Positions 16,545 to 25,800 of a stretch of 64,000 nucleotides of DNA are shown one piece after another. The stretch is from Dyadobacter psychrophilus (lineage in GTDB: Bacteria > Bacteroidota > Bacteroidia > Cytophagales > Spirosomataceae). Position numbers and translations under genes: made by a program. Where the stretch lies: positions 248,001-312,000 of the forward strand of contig NZ_FUZA01000007.1 of assembly GCF_900167945.1 (NCBI RefSeq), given 5' to 3'. The notes below the pieces were generated by a model. It was given only the letters and a program-made list of their open reading frames with translations. It was not told the origin of the DNA and ran no database searches. How positions within the stretch are numbered: position 1 is the first letter of the stretch; each line of letters opens with the position of its first letter.

Positions 16545-17852
16545 ATGGCTTCATTTAAAATAACCGGAGATAGACGGCTTAAAGGTTCTATTGTTCCCCA
16601 AGGCGCAAAAAACGAGGCGTTGCAGATCCTGTGCGCCGTGCTTTTGACCAAGGAACCGGTAACAATCCATAACATTCCCAACATTCGGGATGTAAATCAG
16701 CTTATCAATCTCCTTGCAGACCTGGGTGTCCGTCAAACAAAACTGAATGAATCATCGATTCGCTTCGAAGCGACTGATATCAATCTGGACCACCTGGAAT
16801 CGGAGTCGTACAAGCAAAAAGCGGCCGCATTGCGCGGTTCTGTTATGTTGCTGGGACCTATGCTTGCGCGTTTTCGTAAAGGCAGGATTCCACGTCCCGG
16901 TGGCGATAAAATTGGCCGCAGGAGATTGGATACACACTTTTTAGGTTTTGAAAAACTGGGAGCGCAGTTTAGCTACGATGAGGAAGATGGTGGTTTTTAC
17001 AAAGTAGATGCTACCAACCTGAAAGGCGCATATATGTTGCTGGACGAAGCGTCCGTTACGGGAACTGCCAATGTTCTGATGGCAGCTGTGATGGCAGAAG
17101 GCACAACGACAATCTATAATGCTGCATGCGAGCCTTATCTTCAGCAATTGTGTAAAATGCTGAACAGAATGGGTGCCAAAATATCAGGGATCGCCTCTAA
17201 CCTGCTGGTTGTGGAAGGTGTAAGCCAGCTCAACGGAACAGAGCATACGATGCTTCCCGATATGATTGAGATAGGAAGCTTTATCGGTCTGGCAGCGATG
17301 ACACAGTCAGAAATAACCATTAAAGACTGCCAGATCGCTCAATTAGGCATTATTCCTGATGTATTCCAAAGGCTGGGCATCAAGATGGAATTCCGGGGAG
17401 ACGACATTTTTATTCCCGCACAAGAACATTACCGCATTGAAAACTTCCTGGACGGCTCCACCATGTCTGTGGCAGATGCGCCATGGCCCGGTTTCACACC
17501 TGACTTACTGAGCATTATCCTGGTGACAGCCACACAGGCACAGGGAACCGTGCTGATCCATCAGAAAATGTTCGAAAGCCGCCTGTTTTTTGTTGATAAA
17601 TTAATTGAAATGGGTGCCCAGATCATTCTTTGCGACCCACACCGCGCAACAGTAATCGGCCACAACCGTGAAACCCAATTGCGCGGCATCCGCATGACCT
17701 CGCCTGACATTCGCGCCGGGGTTGCGCTACTAATCGCGGCGTTATCCGCCAAAGGAGTTAGTATCATCGATAATATCGAGCAAATCGACCGCGGTTACCA
17801 GAATATTGATGGAAGGTTGAACGCGATTGGTGCGGAGATCATCAGGTTGTAG
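16545..17852 (+). CDS. murA: UDP-N-acetylglucosamine 1-carboxyvinyltransferase
   Basis: A 435-residue cytosolic enzyme that transfers enolpyruvate from PEP to UDP-GlcNAc, the first committed step of peptidoglycan synthesis. Seen: GAKNEAL (20-26, with the conserved Lys-Asn) and the catalytic loop PRPGGDKIGRRRLDTH. In that loop Asp121 stands where Escherichia coli has Cys115, the target of fosfomycin. Cys-to-Asp MurA enzymes (for example in mycobacteria and chlamydiae) are active but fosfomycin-insensitive. Length and the remaining motifs are normal. It ends at a palindromic repeat region. Confidence 0.96.
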   Translation: MASFKITGDRRLKGSIVPQGAKNEALQILCAVLLTKEPVTIHNIPNIRDVNQLINLLADLGVRQTKLNESSIRFEATDINLDHLESESYKQKAAALRGSVMLLGPMLARFRKGRIPRPGGDKIGRRRLDTHFLGFEKLGAQFSYDEEDGGFYKVDATNLKGAYMLLDEASVTGTANVLMAAVMAEGTTTIYNAACEPYLQQLCKMLNRMGAKISGIASNLLVVEGVSQLNGTEHTMLPDMIEIGSFIGLAAMTQSEITIKDCQIAQLGIIPDVFQRLGIKMEFRGDDIFIPAQEHYRIENFLDGSTMSVADAPWPGFTPDLLSIILVTATQAQGTVLIHQKMFESRLFFVDKLIEMGAQIILCDPHRATVIGHNRETQLRGIRMTSPDIRAGVALLIAALSAKGVSIIDNIEQIDRGYQNIDGRLNAIGAEIIRL

Positions 17853-17855
17853 CAG

Positions 17856-17930
17856 CCTGTCAGCCTGAGCGGCTTAATAGCTTGTCAGCCTGAGCGGCCG
17901 GTTCGCCGGTTCGCTCAGGCTGACAGGCTA
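17856..17930. repeat. Direct and inverted CTGTCAGCCTGAGCGG repeats forming a long hairpin
   Basis: The core GTCAGCCTGAGCGG occurs at 17859-17872 and 17884-17897, and inverted as CGCTCAGGCTGAC at 17912-17924. The second and inverted copies form a 19-bp stem (17878-17896 with 17912-17930, one wobble pair), with a small inner CCGG-TTCG-CCGG hairpin at the tip. It lies between convergent murA and the DUF1080 gene, where it can act as a bidirectional transcription or RNA-decay barrier. Confidence 0.75.
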
Positions 17931-17941
17931 CTAGTATAAAC

Positions 17942-18796
17942 TTACTTTTTCCCGTAACTACACTTACTATTATCCGCCTTCACATAGTAAGACTTGTAAT
18001 TAGCAGCCTTAGGATCCATACAGCCTTTTAAGTCCAAAATCTCAACCTTCCTGAACTCCACCGGATGGCTTTCGCTTTGCAGGGAGATGGAGCCGTGATC
18101 CAATAATTTTCCGGCGATCATGAGCGACGGATCATTGCCGCTTACATTTCCGCCACCTAATTGCGGTTTATTGTATTCCAAAACCATTTCACCATTCGCA
18201 AAATGCTGGATCAGCGAATCGCCAAGCACCAGCACCTCTGCTTTTACCCATTGATCACCATTGTAAGTTTGCGATGTGGAAGTCACGCAATGTTGCGTAA
18301 TCAATTTTCCATTCATCACCACATTGGTCCCTGGCGTACATAGGTTGCAAGTTGTGCGTTTTTTATCGTTGCCGCCCAGCAGCTGAACTTCAATGGAAGC
18401 CGGAAAATCCTGATCCTTGCCCATTGTTGAAGCCGGTTGGCCGTGCACCATAATGCCGCTATTCCGCCAGGCCCAGCCTTCTCCCTTTGGAGCTTGCTCG
18501 CCTACGAAACGATATTCAACTGAAATGCGATAGTATGAAAAATCACCTTTGTAGAAAATGTGACCATATTTTTGCTTGAAGTCATCATACTTATCGTAGC
18601 GTACGACCATTTTGCCATCCTCCACGCGGAAGGTGTTCAGGTAATTATCATTCAGTTCGTAGCCTCGGATTTTAATGTCCCAGCCGTCGAGATTTTTACC
18701 ATTGAAAAGCTGCTTCCATTCCTGTTTATCTGCATTTTTCTGACCAAAAACAGCGAAGCTGAAGACGCTGAGAAGTAGTGTTAGTTGTAATTTCAT
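17942..18796 (-). CDS. DUF1080 (3-keto-disaccharide hydrolase-like) exported protein
   Basis: A 284-residue protein with a signal peptide (MKLQLTLLLSVFSFAVFGQ) and a DUF1080 concanavalin-like beta-sandwich: LFNGKNLDGWDIKI (30-43), YRFVGEQAPKGEGWAWRNSGIMVHG, FPASIEVQLLGG, SISLQSESHPVEFRKVEI. DUF1080 members are proposed or shown to act on 3-keto-glycosides or other glycans. A C-terminal extension (GCMDPKAANYKSYYVKADNSKCSYG) carries two Cys that may pair and resembles a short Ca-binding or disulfide module. Monocistronic between convergent murA and divergent photolyase. Confidence 0.85.
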   Translation of the reverse strand: MKLQLTLLLSVFSFAVFGQKNADKQEWKQLFNGKNLDGWDIKIRGYELNDNYLNTFRVEDGKMVVRYDKYDDFKQKYGHIFYKGDFSYYRISVEYRFVGEQAPKGEGWAWRNSGIMVHGQPASTMGKDQDFPASIEVQLLGGNDKKRTTCNLCTPGTNVVMNGKLITQHCVTSTSQTYNGDQWVKAEVLVLGDSLIQHFANGEMVLEYNKPQLGGGNVSGNDPSLMIAGKLLDHGSISLQSESHPVEFRKVEILDLKGCMDPKAANYKSYYVKADNSKCSYGKK

Positions 18797-18887
18797 GGAT
18801 TAAGGATTAATGAGAACACAAAGTAAACAGACGGCTGTTACAAATCCGGGACATCCAAAAAAATCTTTACTTCGTATTTATACAAAG

Positions 18888-18915
18888 TTGCTTTCCGTTT
18901 GGCATACTATTCTTG
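18888..18915 (+). promoter_or_regulatory. Candidate photolyase promoter
   Basis: TTG (18888-18890), a 17-bp spacer and TATTCTTG (18908-18915, one mismatch to TAnnTTTG), 12 bp before the start codon of the photolyase gene. Confidence 0.35.
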
Positions 18916-18926
18916 CATTTTGAATC

Positions 18927-20249
18927 ATGAGCTTAAAAACAAAAGAAAAAATCACATTGTTTTGGTTTCGCCGGGATTTGAGATTGCATGATAACGCAGG
19001 TTTATATTATGCATTGCGTTCTGGAAACCTCGTTGTTCCCGTTTTTATTTTTGACAAAACAATCCTGGATGACCTTGATAACAAGGAAGATAAGCGTCTG
19101 ACATTCATTCATCAAAATATTCTAGCAATACAAAAAGAACTGCAAACAGTCGGCTCCGATATTCTGACTTTTTATGGGCACCCAACCGATGTCTGGAAGG
19201 AGCTAAGCGAAAAATACAATATTGCCGAGGTGTTTACCAATACAGACTATGAGCCATATGCAAACGAAAGAGACACGGCCGTGGCCAAAATTCTGCGCGC
19301 ACAAAATGCGGAACTGAAAGCCTACAAGGATCAGGTTATTTTTGAAAAAAAAGAAATACTCAGCGGACAAAACACGCCTTACACCGTCTTTACGCCTTAC
19401 AGCAGGATGTGGAGGGAAAAATGCAACGACTTTTACCTTTCTTCTTACCCCAATAAAAAGTATTTTGAAAATTTCCTGAAATGGTCGGGCTCTACAATCC
19501 CTACGCTTCAAACAATGGGTTTTAAAAGCACGGACACGGATTTTCCTTCCAGCAAGATTTCCGCCGAACTGCTCGAAAACTATGAAAAAGCAAGAGATTT
19601 CCCCGCCATGGAAGGCACCAGCCGCATTGGCATACATTTACGATTTGGCACGGTAAGCATTCGTGAGTTGGCCCGATTTGCAAAAAAGCATAGCAACCTA
19701 TATCTCAATGAGTTGATCTGGCGAGAATTTTACCAGCAAATCCTTTCCAACTTTCCGCACGTTGGGAAAGGCAAAGCATTCAGAGCACCTTATGACGACA
19801 TTAACTGGGGTTACGACAAGGACGCATTTCAAAAATGGTGTGATGGCAAAACCGGTTATCCGCTCGTGGACGCAGGCATGCGGCAGATGAATGCAATCGG
19901 CTTTATGCACAACCGCGTTAGGATGGTTGTAGCGAGCTTTTTAGCCAAACATTTGCTGCTCAACTGGCGGCTGGGAGAAGCTTATTTCGCGGAAAAGTTG
20001 CTGGATTATGATCTGGCCGCTAATAATGGTGGTTGGCAATGGGCTGTCGGATCCGGCACGGACGCTGCACCTTATTTCCGGATTTTCAATCCCGAGGCGC
20101 AGGCCAGAAAGTTTGATCCCAAAGAAGAATACATCAAAAAGTGGGTTCCGGAATATGGCACAGACGAATACCCGGAACCAATGGTGGATCACAAAATGGC
20201 GAGGGAAAGATGTCTCAGAGAATATAAAAAGGCCCTGGACAGATCGTAA
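18927..20249 (+). CDS. phrB: Deoxyribodipyrimidine photolyase
   Basis: A 440-residue light-driven DNA repair flavoprotein of the photolyase/cryptochrome family. The N-terminal Rossmann domain (LFWFRRDLRLHDN, 11-23) binds the antenna cofactor. The C-terminal helical domain binds FAD: TSRIGIHLRFGTVSIREL, LIWREFYQQIL, DAGMRQMNAIGFMHNRVRM, NNGGWQWAVGSGTDAAPYFRIFNP. These match class I cyclobutane-dimer photolyases; a single-strand-type cryptochrome is less likely. It is monocistronic; its stop codon abuts the stop codon of the convergent M16 gene with no intervening base. Confidence 0.93.
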   Translation: MSLKTKEKITLFWFRRDLRLHDNAGLYYALRSGNLVVPVFIFDKTILDDLDNKEDKRLTFIHQNILAIQKELQTVGSDILTFYGHPTDVWKELSEKYNIAEVFTNTDYEPYANERDTAVAKILRAQNAELKAYKDQVIFEKKEILSGQNTPYTVFTPYSRMWREKCNDFYLSSYPNKKYFENFLKWSGSTIPTLQTMGFKSTDTDFPSSKISAELLENYEKARDFPAMEGTSRIGIHLRFGTVSIRELARFAKKHSNLYLNELIWREFYQQILSNFPHVGKGKAFRAPYDDINWGYDKDAFQKWCDGKTGYPLVDAGMRQMNAIGFMHNRVRMVVASFLAKHLLLNWRLGEAYFAEKLLDYDLAANNGGWQWAVGSGTDAAPYFRIFNPEAQARKFDPKEEYIKKWVPEYGTDEYPEPMVDHKMARERCLREYKKALDRS

Positions 20250-21530
20250 TTATTTTCCGCCTGCGATAACCGTAAGCATATCTTCGGGCTGTAAATATTG
20301 GACAGCCATAGATAAGACATCATCGCTGGTTGTAGCGTGGATTTGTTCAATGTAATGTTTGAAAAAATCCGTTGGCAAACCATCAAGCAATAAAATCTTC
20401 TGACGATCGGCTACTTCAAATGCGGTGTTCAGCGATCCGGCGAATTCCCCGGCCATGAAATTTTTGACGGTTTGGAGCTCTTCCTCACCTACCAGCTCGG
20501 TCTGCAAACGGTATATCTCCTTTTTGATCTCGTCAATGGTCTGCTGCGTGAACTCCTTTTTCACATCAGTCCCGATCATATAATATCCCTCCTTGCGCAA
20601 GGTCACGAGATGGGATGAAATGCCGTAAGTCAAGCCCTTTTCTTCACGGATGTTCTTCATTAGCCGCGAGCCAAAATACCCTCCTAGAATCTCATTGGTC
20701 ACCAGCATTTTGAAGTAATCCGGGTGATGGCGGTTAAAGAGCTTCCGCCCCATGCGAATCGACGACTGCACACTGTCTGGTCGCTCAACAAGCTCCTCCA
20801 CATTCGCATAAACGGGCTGCGGAACGTCCTTAACCGGTGAAATTTGGCTCTCTGTATTAACTGTTCCAAGGTGCTCGTTGACCACCTTTATATCATTTTC
20901 AGTCACCTGCCCTGCAAGTACAACCGTAAATTTCCCGTTCTTAACAAATTGCCCGTAATGCTCTTTAATCGCTTCGATAGAAAGGGACATAATGTTCTCC
21001 TCTTCCTGGCTTTGCCCATAAGGGTGATTGCTGCCAAAAAGCTTCGCACGGAACGCGGTTGTCGCCAGATAAGCATTCTTTTCCTTGTTAACCCGCAAAT
21101 TCTGGATGTTGATATTTTTCAGGTCCTGAAATTCCTTTTGTGGGAAAACGGCATCGTGAATAAGCTCACTGACCAGAGGCAAAATGTCTGGCAAAAATCG
21201 AGAAAGTGCATAAACGACGATTCCTATACGGTCGGCGGTGTGGGTCATCTCGGTAAATGCGCCGATTCTGTCAAACGCTTCGCTTATCTCTGCGGAAGTT
21301 TTGGTAAGCGTTCCTTCGGAAAGCATTTTAATGGCGAAAAACGAAGCACCGATCTCTTTCTCGTACCAATTCCCCGCCTCAAAAATACATTCCAGCCTGA
21401 TCACCGGCTGATCGCCAATGTTGATGACATGCAGTGAGGTGCCATTGTCAAGATTGTAAGTTTGTGGGTCTGGCAGGTGTACAGAATTTATAACCCGAAA
21501 TTCCGGAGCGATGGTGCGGTCAATGGTCAT
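20250..21530 (-). CDS. M16 family peptidase homologue lacking the zinc-binding motif
   Basis: A 426-residue insulinase-fold protein without a signal peptide. The domain order fits M16 (N-terminal domain, then the GLTYGISSHLVTLRKEGYYMIG region typical of the R/Y-containing second domain). Where active M16 enzymes have HxxEH it reads GASFFAIKMLSEGT, so the metal ligands are absent. Such proteins are the non-catalytic partners of heterodimeric M16 proteases. Usually the catalytic partner is adjacent; here the neighbours are phrB and porV, so the partner must be elsewhere or absent. Full length. Confidence 0.87.
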   Translation of the reverse strand: MTIDRTIAPEFRVINSVHLPDPQTYNLDNGTSLHVINIGDQPVIRLECIFEAGNWYEKEIGASFFAIKMLSEGTLTKTSAEISEAFDRIGAFTEMTHTADRIGIVVYALSRFLPDILPLVSELIHDAVFPQKEFQDLKNINIQNLRVNKEKNAYLATTAFRAKLFGSNHPYGQSQEEENIMSLSIEAIKEHYGQFVKNGKFTVVLAGQVTENDIKVVNEHLGTVNTESQISPVKDVPQPVYANVEELVERPDSVQSSIRMGRKLFNRHHPDYFKMLVTNEILGGYFGSRLMKNIREEKGLTYGISSHLVTLRKEGYYMIGTDVKKEFTQQTIDEIKKEIYRLQTELVGEEELQTVKNFMAGEFAGSLNTAFEVADRQKILLLDGLPTDFFKHYIEQIHATTSDDVLSMAVQYLQPEDMLTVIAGGK

Positions 21531-21545
21531 GTGCTATGTTGAGTA

Positions 21546-21582
21546 ATAAAAAACGAATGACGTTACAATTACGCCATTCGTT
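21546..21582 (-). terminator. Rho-independent terminator after porV
   Basis: A 12-bp stem with one mismatch (21552-21563 with 21571-21582, AACGAATGACGT/ACGCCATTCGTT). On the minus strand it is followed by TTTTTT. It separates porV from the M16 gene. Confidence 0.75.
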
Positions 21583-21608
21583 CTGAAAAAGTAAATTTCT
21601 AACTGCTG

Positions 21609-22769
21609 TTAGTTCTCTGTGTCGTTCACATCAAGCTTTTCCGACTTGTTTAAGCCAAGAGAAAGCGTGATCCTAAGCGTCTGAGCCAATGGGCTTCCTT
21701 GTGTAACAGGGAAAAGATACGCGAAGTCAACAGAATATCTGTCCATGAAATGAGCTCCTGCACCAGCTGTAAAATATTTAAGATCGCCTTTGTTCTTATG
21801 CTCTGTATTGTAACCGGCGCGCAATGCGAAGATATTATTGTACACATACTCACCACCGATCGCCAATCCTACTTCCTGCAATTCTTCTTTGAATCCATCA
21901 GGAGCATCGGAGAACGATCCGAACACACCTTTCAAAAGCGGACGCGCATTAATGTCTGTTCCGTCCGGCGTTGGCACCATTAGCTTCCTCGCATCCAGGC
22001 CGAAATTGAAACGGTTACGTCCGTCTGCTGTGAATGAGATCCCGCCACCAAGTTTCAGGTTAGTAGGAATAAAGTTTTCCGAACCAGCAACCGAAGAGTA
22101 GCTTACTTTACCACCCAGGTTAGAAAGCACCGCACCCAGTGTCCATACAAACTCGCCCCCTGTTTCTTCGTTTCTCAATGCCTTTCTATAAAATGCGCTG
22201 ATATCACCCGCGGCAGTTCGTGCAGGGGATAGAGAAGCTCCTGCGATCACACCAGATGCCGCCAGGTTCGAAGAAATGTATTTTAATGTCAAACCCATCG
22301 AGAAGTTTTTTCCTAACTGGCGTGAATAAGTTCCACTGACAGCCAGTTCGCGTGAGTTGTAATATCCATTCTGGGCACCGGTTGAAGTTCTTAGATCCAG
22401 CTCGCCATTGTTGAAATAATTAACTGAAACTGCAACGGCTTGTTTGTCGCCCAGTTTCTTGTATCCGGTGAGGTAACCCAACCACATATCGTCAACCAAA
22501 TTTCTTAACCAAGGTGTGTACGACGCCGACACACCCAAATCCTTTGTATTATAAGGTAGTTTTGCAGCATTCCAGTATGTAGAATTTGCATCAGGACTGA
22601 TTGCTACACCAACTTCCCCCATGGCGGCACTTCTGGCATCAGGGGCAAATGTTAAAAACGAAAGCGGAGAATGTGGAATTCTTTGTGTGCTTGATGGTGT
22701 GGTCTGGGCCAAAATAGTACCCGTTGAAAGAATAAAGAGAGAAGATAAACTAACAAAAAAAAGTCTCAT
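21609..22769 (-). CDS. porV: Type IX secretion outer-membrane protein PorV (LptO)
   Basis: A 386-residue outer-membrane barrel with signal peptide (ending ILAQ near 22). The opening SFLTFAPDARSAAMGEVGVAISPDANSTYWN is the PorV/FadL-like hallmark, followed by repeated amphipathic strands. PorV shuttles secreted proteins carrying sorting domains from the translocon to the PorU sortase. It lies 104 bp downstream of porU on the same strand, the arrangement usual in type IX systems. The secreted esterase-like protein (698-2764) and C25 protease (13254-15683) in this window are likely clients. Confidence 0.93.
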   Translation of the reverse strand: MRLFFVSLSSLFILSTGTILAQTTPSSTQRIPHSPLSFLTFAPDARSAAMGEVGVAISPDANSTYWNAAKLPYNTKDLGVSASYTPWLRNLVDDMWLGYLTGYKKLGDKQAVAVSVNYFNNGELDLRTSTGAQNGYYNSRELAVSGTYSRQLGKNFSMGLTLKYISSNLAASGVIAGASLSPARTAAGDISAFYRKALRNEETGGEFVWTLGAVLSNLGGKVSYSSVAGSENFIPTNLKLGGGISFTADGRNRFNFGLDARKLMVPTPDGTDINARPLLKGVFGSFSDAPDGFKEELQEVGLAIGGEYVYNNIFALRAGYNTEHKNKGDLKYFTAGAGAHFMDRYSVDFAYLFPVTQGSPLAQTLRITLSLGLNKSEKLDVNDTEN

Positions 22770-22820
22770 AGAAATTGGATTTGCGATAGGAAGTGCTTTG
22801 AATCAGCTTCTTTAAAGGGT

Positions 22821-22828
22821 CAAAAATA
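22821..22828 (-). promoter_or_regulatory. Candidate porV promoter -7 element
   Basis: On the minus strand TATTTTTG (plus 22821-22828) matches TAnnTTTG, about 52 bp upstream of the porV start. No clear -33 TTG. It could allow porV transcription independent of porU. Confidence 0.4.
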
Positions 22829-22873
22829 CAATGAAAGATAGTTATTACTAAAAAAATGATAAGTTTTATTAAA

Positions 22874-25800
22874 CTATGGAGAACGGATCAGCTTTCCCGA
22901 TCGCTCGTCTCTGGAATTATCTTTTAAGGACCTGATGCTTAGTTGATACACAAGCGAAGTGAGGTTTGGTATCCAATATCCAGCCTGAGTGACGTCAAAA
23001 GTTCCTTTGACGGTTGCCTCCGTGTTGTAATATTGCCTGCGGAATTGTCCCAGAGACTGCCCATTGTTTAATATTAAATTAAAAACTATTTCTACATCGT
23101 CATTTACTCTGTTGTGGGTCAGTTCAAATGACAGATCTTTATCGAATGGGTTTGGATATACTTTCAGCGTGTTGAGTTGGATGCCCTTGAATGCACCTAC
23201 TTGAAAACCGAACGCAATTTCGGAAAAGTTAGTATAAGTATCCCAGACTTTTACTCGAATAAGATATTTACCGGTTGGCAAGTTTTCAAACGGATAAGTG
23301 ATGACACCCTGCCGGTAATCACCGGTAGCAGCTGTGTAGTAATCGTTCAGGATTATCGTTGTCGTATCATTTATAACCAGCGTGATATTATGCCCGATTC
23401 CCGCATTTGAAATGCTGATCCCATTCTCATCGCTGGCCGTTATATATAATGTAGCAGACGGCTCGATCACGTCTCCGTCTTTAAACGAAGCATCATTGAT
23501 ATATGCCGTCAGTTTCGGAGGTGTTTTGTCCGTTTCAGGAGCTGCGCTGCCGCCTATGATTACGTCAAGCTGCGCGCTTGCGTCCGCAAGACTGTCTGCC
23601 CGGACAGCATAAACGTTTGCTCTGCCAATCCCCACGCGGTAATCAATATCTTTTGGCATCACAAATTCACAAATAAATTCCCCTCCTTTAACCATTACAC
23701 TGCCATCGAACAATTTGCTGCGAAACTCTGAATAAGTTTCCGGTTTACCCTCATTACCCAACGTTTTGAACGAGATCTGCTTATCATATAATACAATGCG
23801 CGCCTCACCCTCAAACTTGCTGTCTTTTAAAGTGGTAACCGCATCGTAAACCTGTCCTCTCAGCTGCACTTTTTGTAAAGCGCGCAATGTATCGGGCTTT
23901 TCGGCCCACCTGATGCCTTTCTGCGCTCGTGCGAGTTGCATGGATGGGTCCGCCAGCAATGTAAAATTCCGGTTCAAGCTGCCTACCAGTGCTTTGTTTT
24001 TGGTCTCTTTAAAAATATCACCTAACCTTCTGTCAGGGCTTTTTTCTAATAACGCTCTATAAAATGCCTGGCTTAGCGTAAAATTGGTGCTCGAATAAAC
24101 CGGCCTCGTGGTGCTGATGGCGCCGATGGCTGCGCCTTTTGGGCTTAAAACCATCAATTCCGCTCCTGAAACCAAGCCCAGATCATCGTAACGCCCAAAA
24201 TCACAAGTTGCTGTAAATAATAATGGCAAATTGTCCATGCCTCGTGCCGACTGCATATCAGCCAGCGTAAGAACTTGTTCTTCTGCCCAGCCGCTAACTC
24301 CGCCGTGTCCCGTGTAGTTCAGGATTAATGTTCCTTCGTTTATTTTTTTGTTAAGGACCTGATTGACGGCGGGCGCTTTCTGTCCTTCCGTGCCTGTGTT
24401 CTGCGGGAATGCATCAATGAAAACACGGGAAGACATAAAATCGGTTTGTATCAAACTTGCCAGTTCGTCTGCATGGCGCTGGTGAATGTTACCGTCTCCA
24501 TCATCAGCTACAAACTGAACATTGTTTCTCCAATTGCCAAGCGAACGCCAGGAAGATCCATATCGGATCAGCTTATCTACAATAAGTTGTGCTTCGGATA
24601 GTGATTTTACCGGCAACCTGCCCACGCCGATGTCGACCGTGTGATCACCGGCCACAGATTCAGGCCAGGCACCTTCGTTGTCCTTCATGAACCCATAATA
24701 ATCATCAGAAGAAAATGTATAAACCGGATTTAGGGATTCCCGGCTTTCATAAACCGGCACCCAGCTTTTTTGTTGAAATACCGACTGGTTTTTCAGGTTG
24801 TTTTTATAATCAAATGACGCGTCGCCGAACAATAGCAGATATTTGAGCTTGTCCGGATCCTGACTGTATAAATGTTTTGTAAAATCCCTGACAGCGGTCA
24901 AATCCGGCTTTCCACCGCCAAACTCATTGTAAATTTCGTCCGTTGTAACAACCAGCGTTTCCAGTCCGTCATTACTCTCCCTGAATGCAGCCAGCCGCTC
25001 CGCTTCGCGCTTCCAGGCCACTGGCGTTACGATCAGCAAATCCGGCGTTGCATTTCCGGCAATGTTCTGCGGATTTACCTTTTCTGAGAAAACAGGCTCC
25101 ATTGCCAGGTCTGTTTTAAAGCCAATATATTGTCTGCTGCTTTTTCCACCGGTCGTTGTAAAGGACAATATGTTATTCTGAATATTTTGACTAACAACCG
25201 CAGGATTTTGGGCATTGCTTACATTCCAGAGCAACCATTCCGAATTCGCATTACCGAATTGATAAGTGACTGTATCCGAAGATTCCGACAAAAAGCGATA
25301 AACTTGCTGGTTACCATATTGCCGGAGCTGCCGCTTTGTATGCAGCGCTATGTAGTTCAGATAACCTTGTGCGGAACCCTGCCCGTTGCGCTCATATGTT
25401 ACACCAACTGTTATTGTATCGGGCCGCGTAGCATCCGCATTGATGATGAATGTGGCATCGGACCGCAATGCTTTAATGTCGTATGTTCCCGCGCTAACCG
25501 TTCCAATCGCCGATTCACCTGCTTGCTTGCCGTTGAGCTGCCAGAGAAATTTGGTAGCGGTCTGTGCCGCACCGATCCCGGAGGTGCGCAATTTTATATT
25601 TGAAGCGGGCACAATCCCGGGAATATCAGCCGTATACGTGAGCGGTGCATTGCCAAGATATTCCCCCCACCAATCCCTCCCCGATTTCAGCAGATTATAA
25701 GTCTCTGCTTCGTGAAACCAGTAATCATCAAACTGGGTTATCAACCTGGACTTTTGAGATGTAATTGTTACTAAAGGCTTCACCCTTAATCCGGTTTTCT

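Noticed and set aside
20844-21437. A 197-codon open frame antisense to the M16 gene
   Set aside because: Reverse-frame shadow of a gene with clear family features.
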